Positions 43,510-44,466 of a stretch of 44,466 nt of DNA are shown piece by piece (positions within the stretch are counted from its first letter, which is position 1; every line of letters starts with the position of its first letter). The notes beneath the pieces are model-generated. The model did not search any database, was not told the origin of the DNA, and worked only from the letters and a program-made list of their open reading frames with translations. The DNA is from Lapillicoccus sp. (GTDB lineage Bacteria; Actinomycetota; Actinomycetes; Actinomycetales; Dermatophilaceae). Both the position numbers and the translations under genes were made by a program. The DNA lies in the NCBI RefSeq assembly GCF_025353065.1, contig NZ_JANXRJ010000002.1, positions 1-44,466 of the forward strand, given 5' to 3'.

Positions 43510-44466
43510 TCACCGCGCGAGCGGAGGGCGGCATACGAGGATCTCGCCGGCGCCGCGGACGAGGAGCGGACCGGCCGCCCATGGGACGACCGTCGTGCTC
43601 CCGGCGGGAAGGTCCATCGGGTCGGCGGACTCGCTGCGGACGGCGCCGGACCGGAGGGAGATCGTCCCGGACAGGACGGCCATGACCAGCAAGCCCCGGT
43701 CGAGCGATAGGGGTGACGACACGGCGTGTCGCTCGGCGCGGAAGTAGGGCGCGGACCGTGCCGGGAGGAGGCCGAGGGACGGGTCGGACCGGGTGAGGTC
43801 GTCCACCGCGGCCGGGTCGAGGACCGTGTCGTCGACGGCCTCGAGAGCGGTGCGGAAGCCCAGGCCGAGGTGTCCGTCAGTGGCGCCCGCGAGGTCGAAC
43901 CCGCGCCACTCGCAGAGGATCGACAGGTCCTCCGGCTGCTGGAGCTCGACGAGGAGCAGGCCGGCGCCGATGGCGTGCAGGGTCCCGGCCGGGACGTAGA
44001 CGGTGTCGCCCGGATGGACCACCCGTCGGTGCAGCAGGTCGAGCAGCGCCTCGACGTCCTGCTGGTCGACGAGGTCGAGCAGCGCGGTCCTCGTGACCGG
44101 ACGGCGCAGCCCGAGGAAGACCTCACCACCGACGAGGATGTGCCACGCCTCGACCTTGCCGTGCGCCCGGCCGAGGTGCCGGGCCGCGAACTCGCCGTCG
44201 GGATGGGCGTGGACGGGCAGCCGCTGTCCGGCGTGCAGGAGCTTGACGAGGAGCATCGTGTCGGCCCCGAAGGCCGCAAGGTGGTGGGGGCCCAGCCAGT
44301 CGGTCGGGGAGTCCTCGACGTGGGCGCGCAGGGTGCGGCCGTCGGGCAGGGTGCTCAGTCCGAGTGATGTCTCACCGAAGGGGGCGGTGGTCGAGGCGAC
44401 CCAGTCCTCGGGCACGTGCTGCCGACTTGGTGACGGCGCCGCCGGTGGCGACGCGGCCGCCGGCAG
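43510..44466 (-). CDS. manA: Mannose-6-phosphate isomerase, class I (partial, 5' end outside the window)
   Basis: A cupin-fold zinc isomerase interconverting mannose-6-phosphate and fructose-6-phosphate. It shows VPEDWVAST, LPVHAHPDGEFAARHLG (zinc His and Glu), KVEAWHILVGGEVFLGL, and VPAGTLHAIGAGLLLVELQQ. The frame is open to the right edge. In relatives the PEDWVAS motif lies some 30-50 residues in, after an N-terminal strand, so the GTG at 44415 is not the real start and the gene continues past 44466. It makes mannose phosphates for glycan or catabolic use. The order manA-LacI-GH3 suggests a sugar-use locus. Confidence 0.88.
   Translation of the reverse strand: MPAAASPPAAPSPSRQHVPEDWVASTTAPFGETSLGLSTLPDGRTLRAHVEDSPTDWLGPHHLAAFGADTMLLVKLLHAGQRLPVHAHPDGEFAARHLGRAHGKVEAWHILVGGEVFLGLRRPVTRTALLDLVDQQDVEALLDLLHRRVVHPGDTVYVPAGTLHAIGAGLLLVELQQPEDLSILCEWRGFDLAGATDGHLGLGFRTALEAVDDTVLDPAAVDDLTRSDPSLGLLPARSAPYFRAERHAVSSPLSLDRGLLVMAVLSGTISLRSGAVRSESADPMDLPAGSTTVVPWAAGPLLVRGAGEILVCRPPLAR

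Overview
The window is high-GC DNA (my estimate is about 71% G+C, not computed) from an actinobacterium. The gene content points to Micrococcales, most likely an Intrasporangiaceae/Dermatophilaceae relative such as Janibacter, Knoellia or Phycicoccus. The supporting genes are a SigR/RsrA thiol-stress pair next to aroA-rsgA, Ni superoxide dismutase, the tiny ribosomal protein bL37, and many GTG starts and leaderless-looking promoters. The family assignment is inference. No tRNA, rRNA, CRISPR array, insertion sequence or phage gene was recognised.

Layout. (1) 53-3660, minus strand: a housekeeping run DoxX > aroA > rsgA > DUF2231 membrane protein. (2) 3772-9475, plus strand: SRAP protein and coupled hydrolase; sigR-rsrA with a consensus SigR promoter, a second leaderless promoter and an in-frame upstream start; then a large YfhO-like membrane protein behind an IdeR/DtxR-like box. 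(3) 9493-13171: a perfect terminator, the 24-aa bL37 gene, and the most unusual locus of the window. That locus holds two tandem mini-cassettes. Each has a hairpin directly abutting a Shine-Dalgarno sequence and a 30-40 aa ORF, and both ORFs end in the same nine residues, SWSWNPKIP. A strong hairpin follows, then two translationally coupled membrane HD-domain proteins: an intact HD-GYP and a degenerate HD-GYP. (4) 13172-14839: an 870-bp gene-poor stretch with a large hairpin, then an Ala/Gln-rich lipoprotein coupled to a small unknown ORF. (5) 14972-17347: sodN and its maturation protease sodX (minus), and malic enzyme (plus).

(6) 17522-38872: a surface-polysaccharide cluster. It has rmlA and rmlD for dTDP-rhamnose (rmlB and rmlC are not in the window), and ugd for UDP-glucuronate. 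It has nine glycosyltransferase genes: a GT2-GT4 fusion, a double GT2, two GT4, three single soluble GT2 and two membrane GT2. It also has a probable GT-C membrane glycosyltransferase, a Wzm/Wzt-type ABC exporter with a C-terminal extension on the ATPase, and three SAM methyltransferases. Two of the methyltransferases end in coiled coils and a shared basic tail. The logic is an ABC-exported, probably rhamnose-containing glycan whose chain end may be methylated and measured. (7) 38894-44466: an MDR-family oxidoreductase, a small unknown protein, a LacI regulator coupled to a GH3 beta-glucosidase, and a mannose-6-phosphate isomerase cut by the right edge.

Two window-wide patterns stand out. The 7-mer GTATGCC/GGCATAC occurs at least 26 times, forcing otherwise rare TAT and GCA codons. 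Short in-frame tandem repeats sit at protein termini and linkers.
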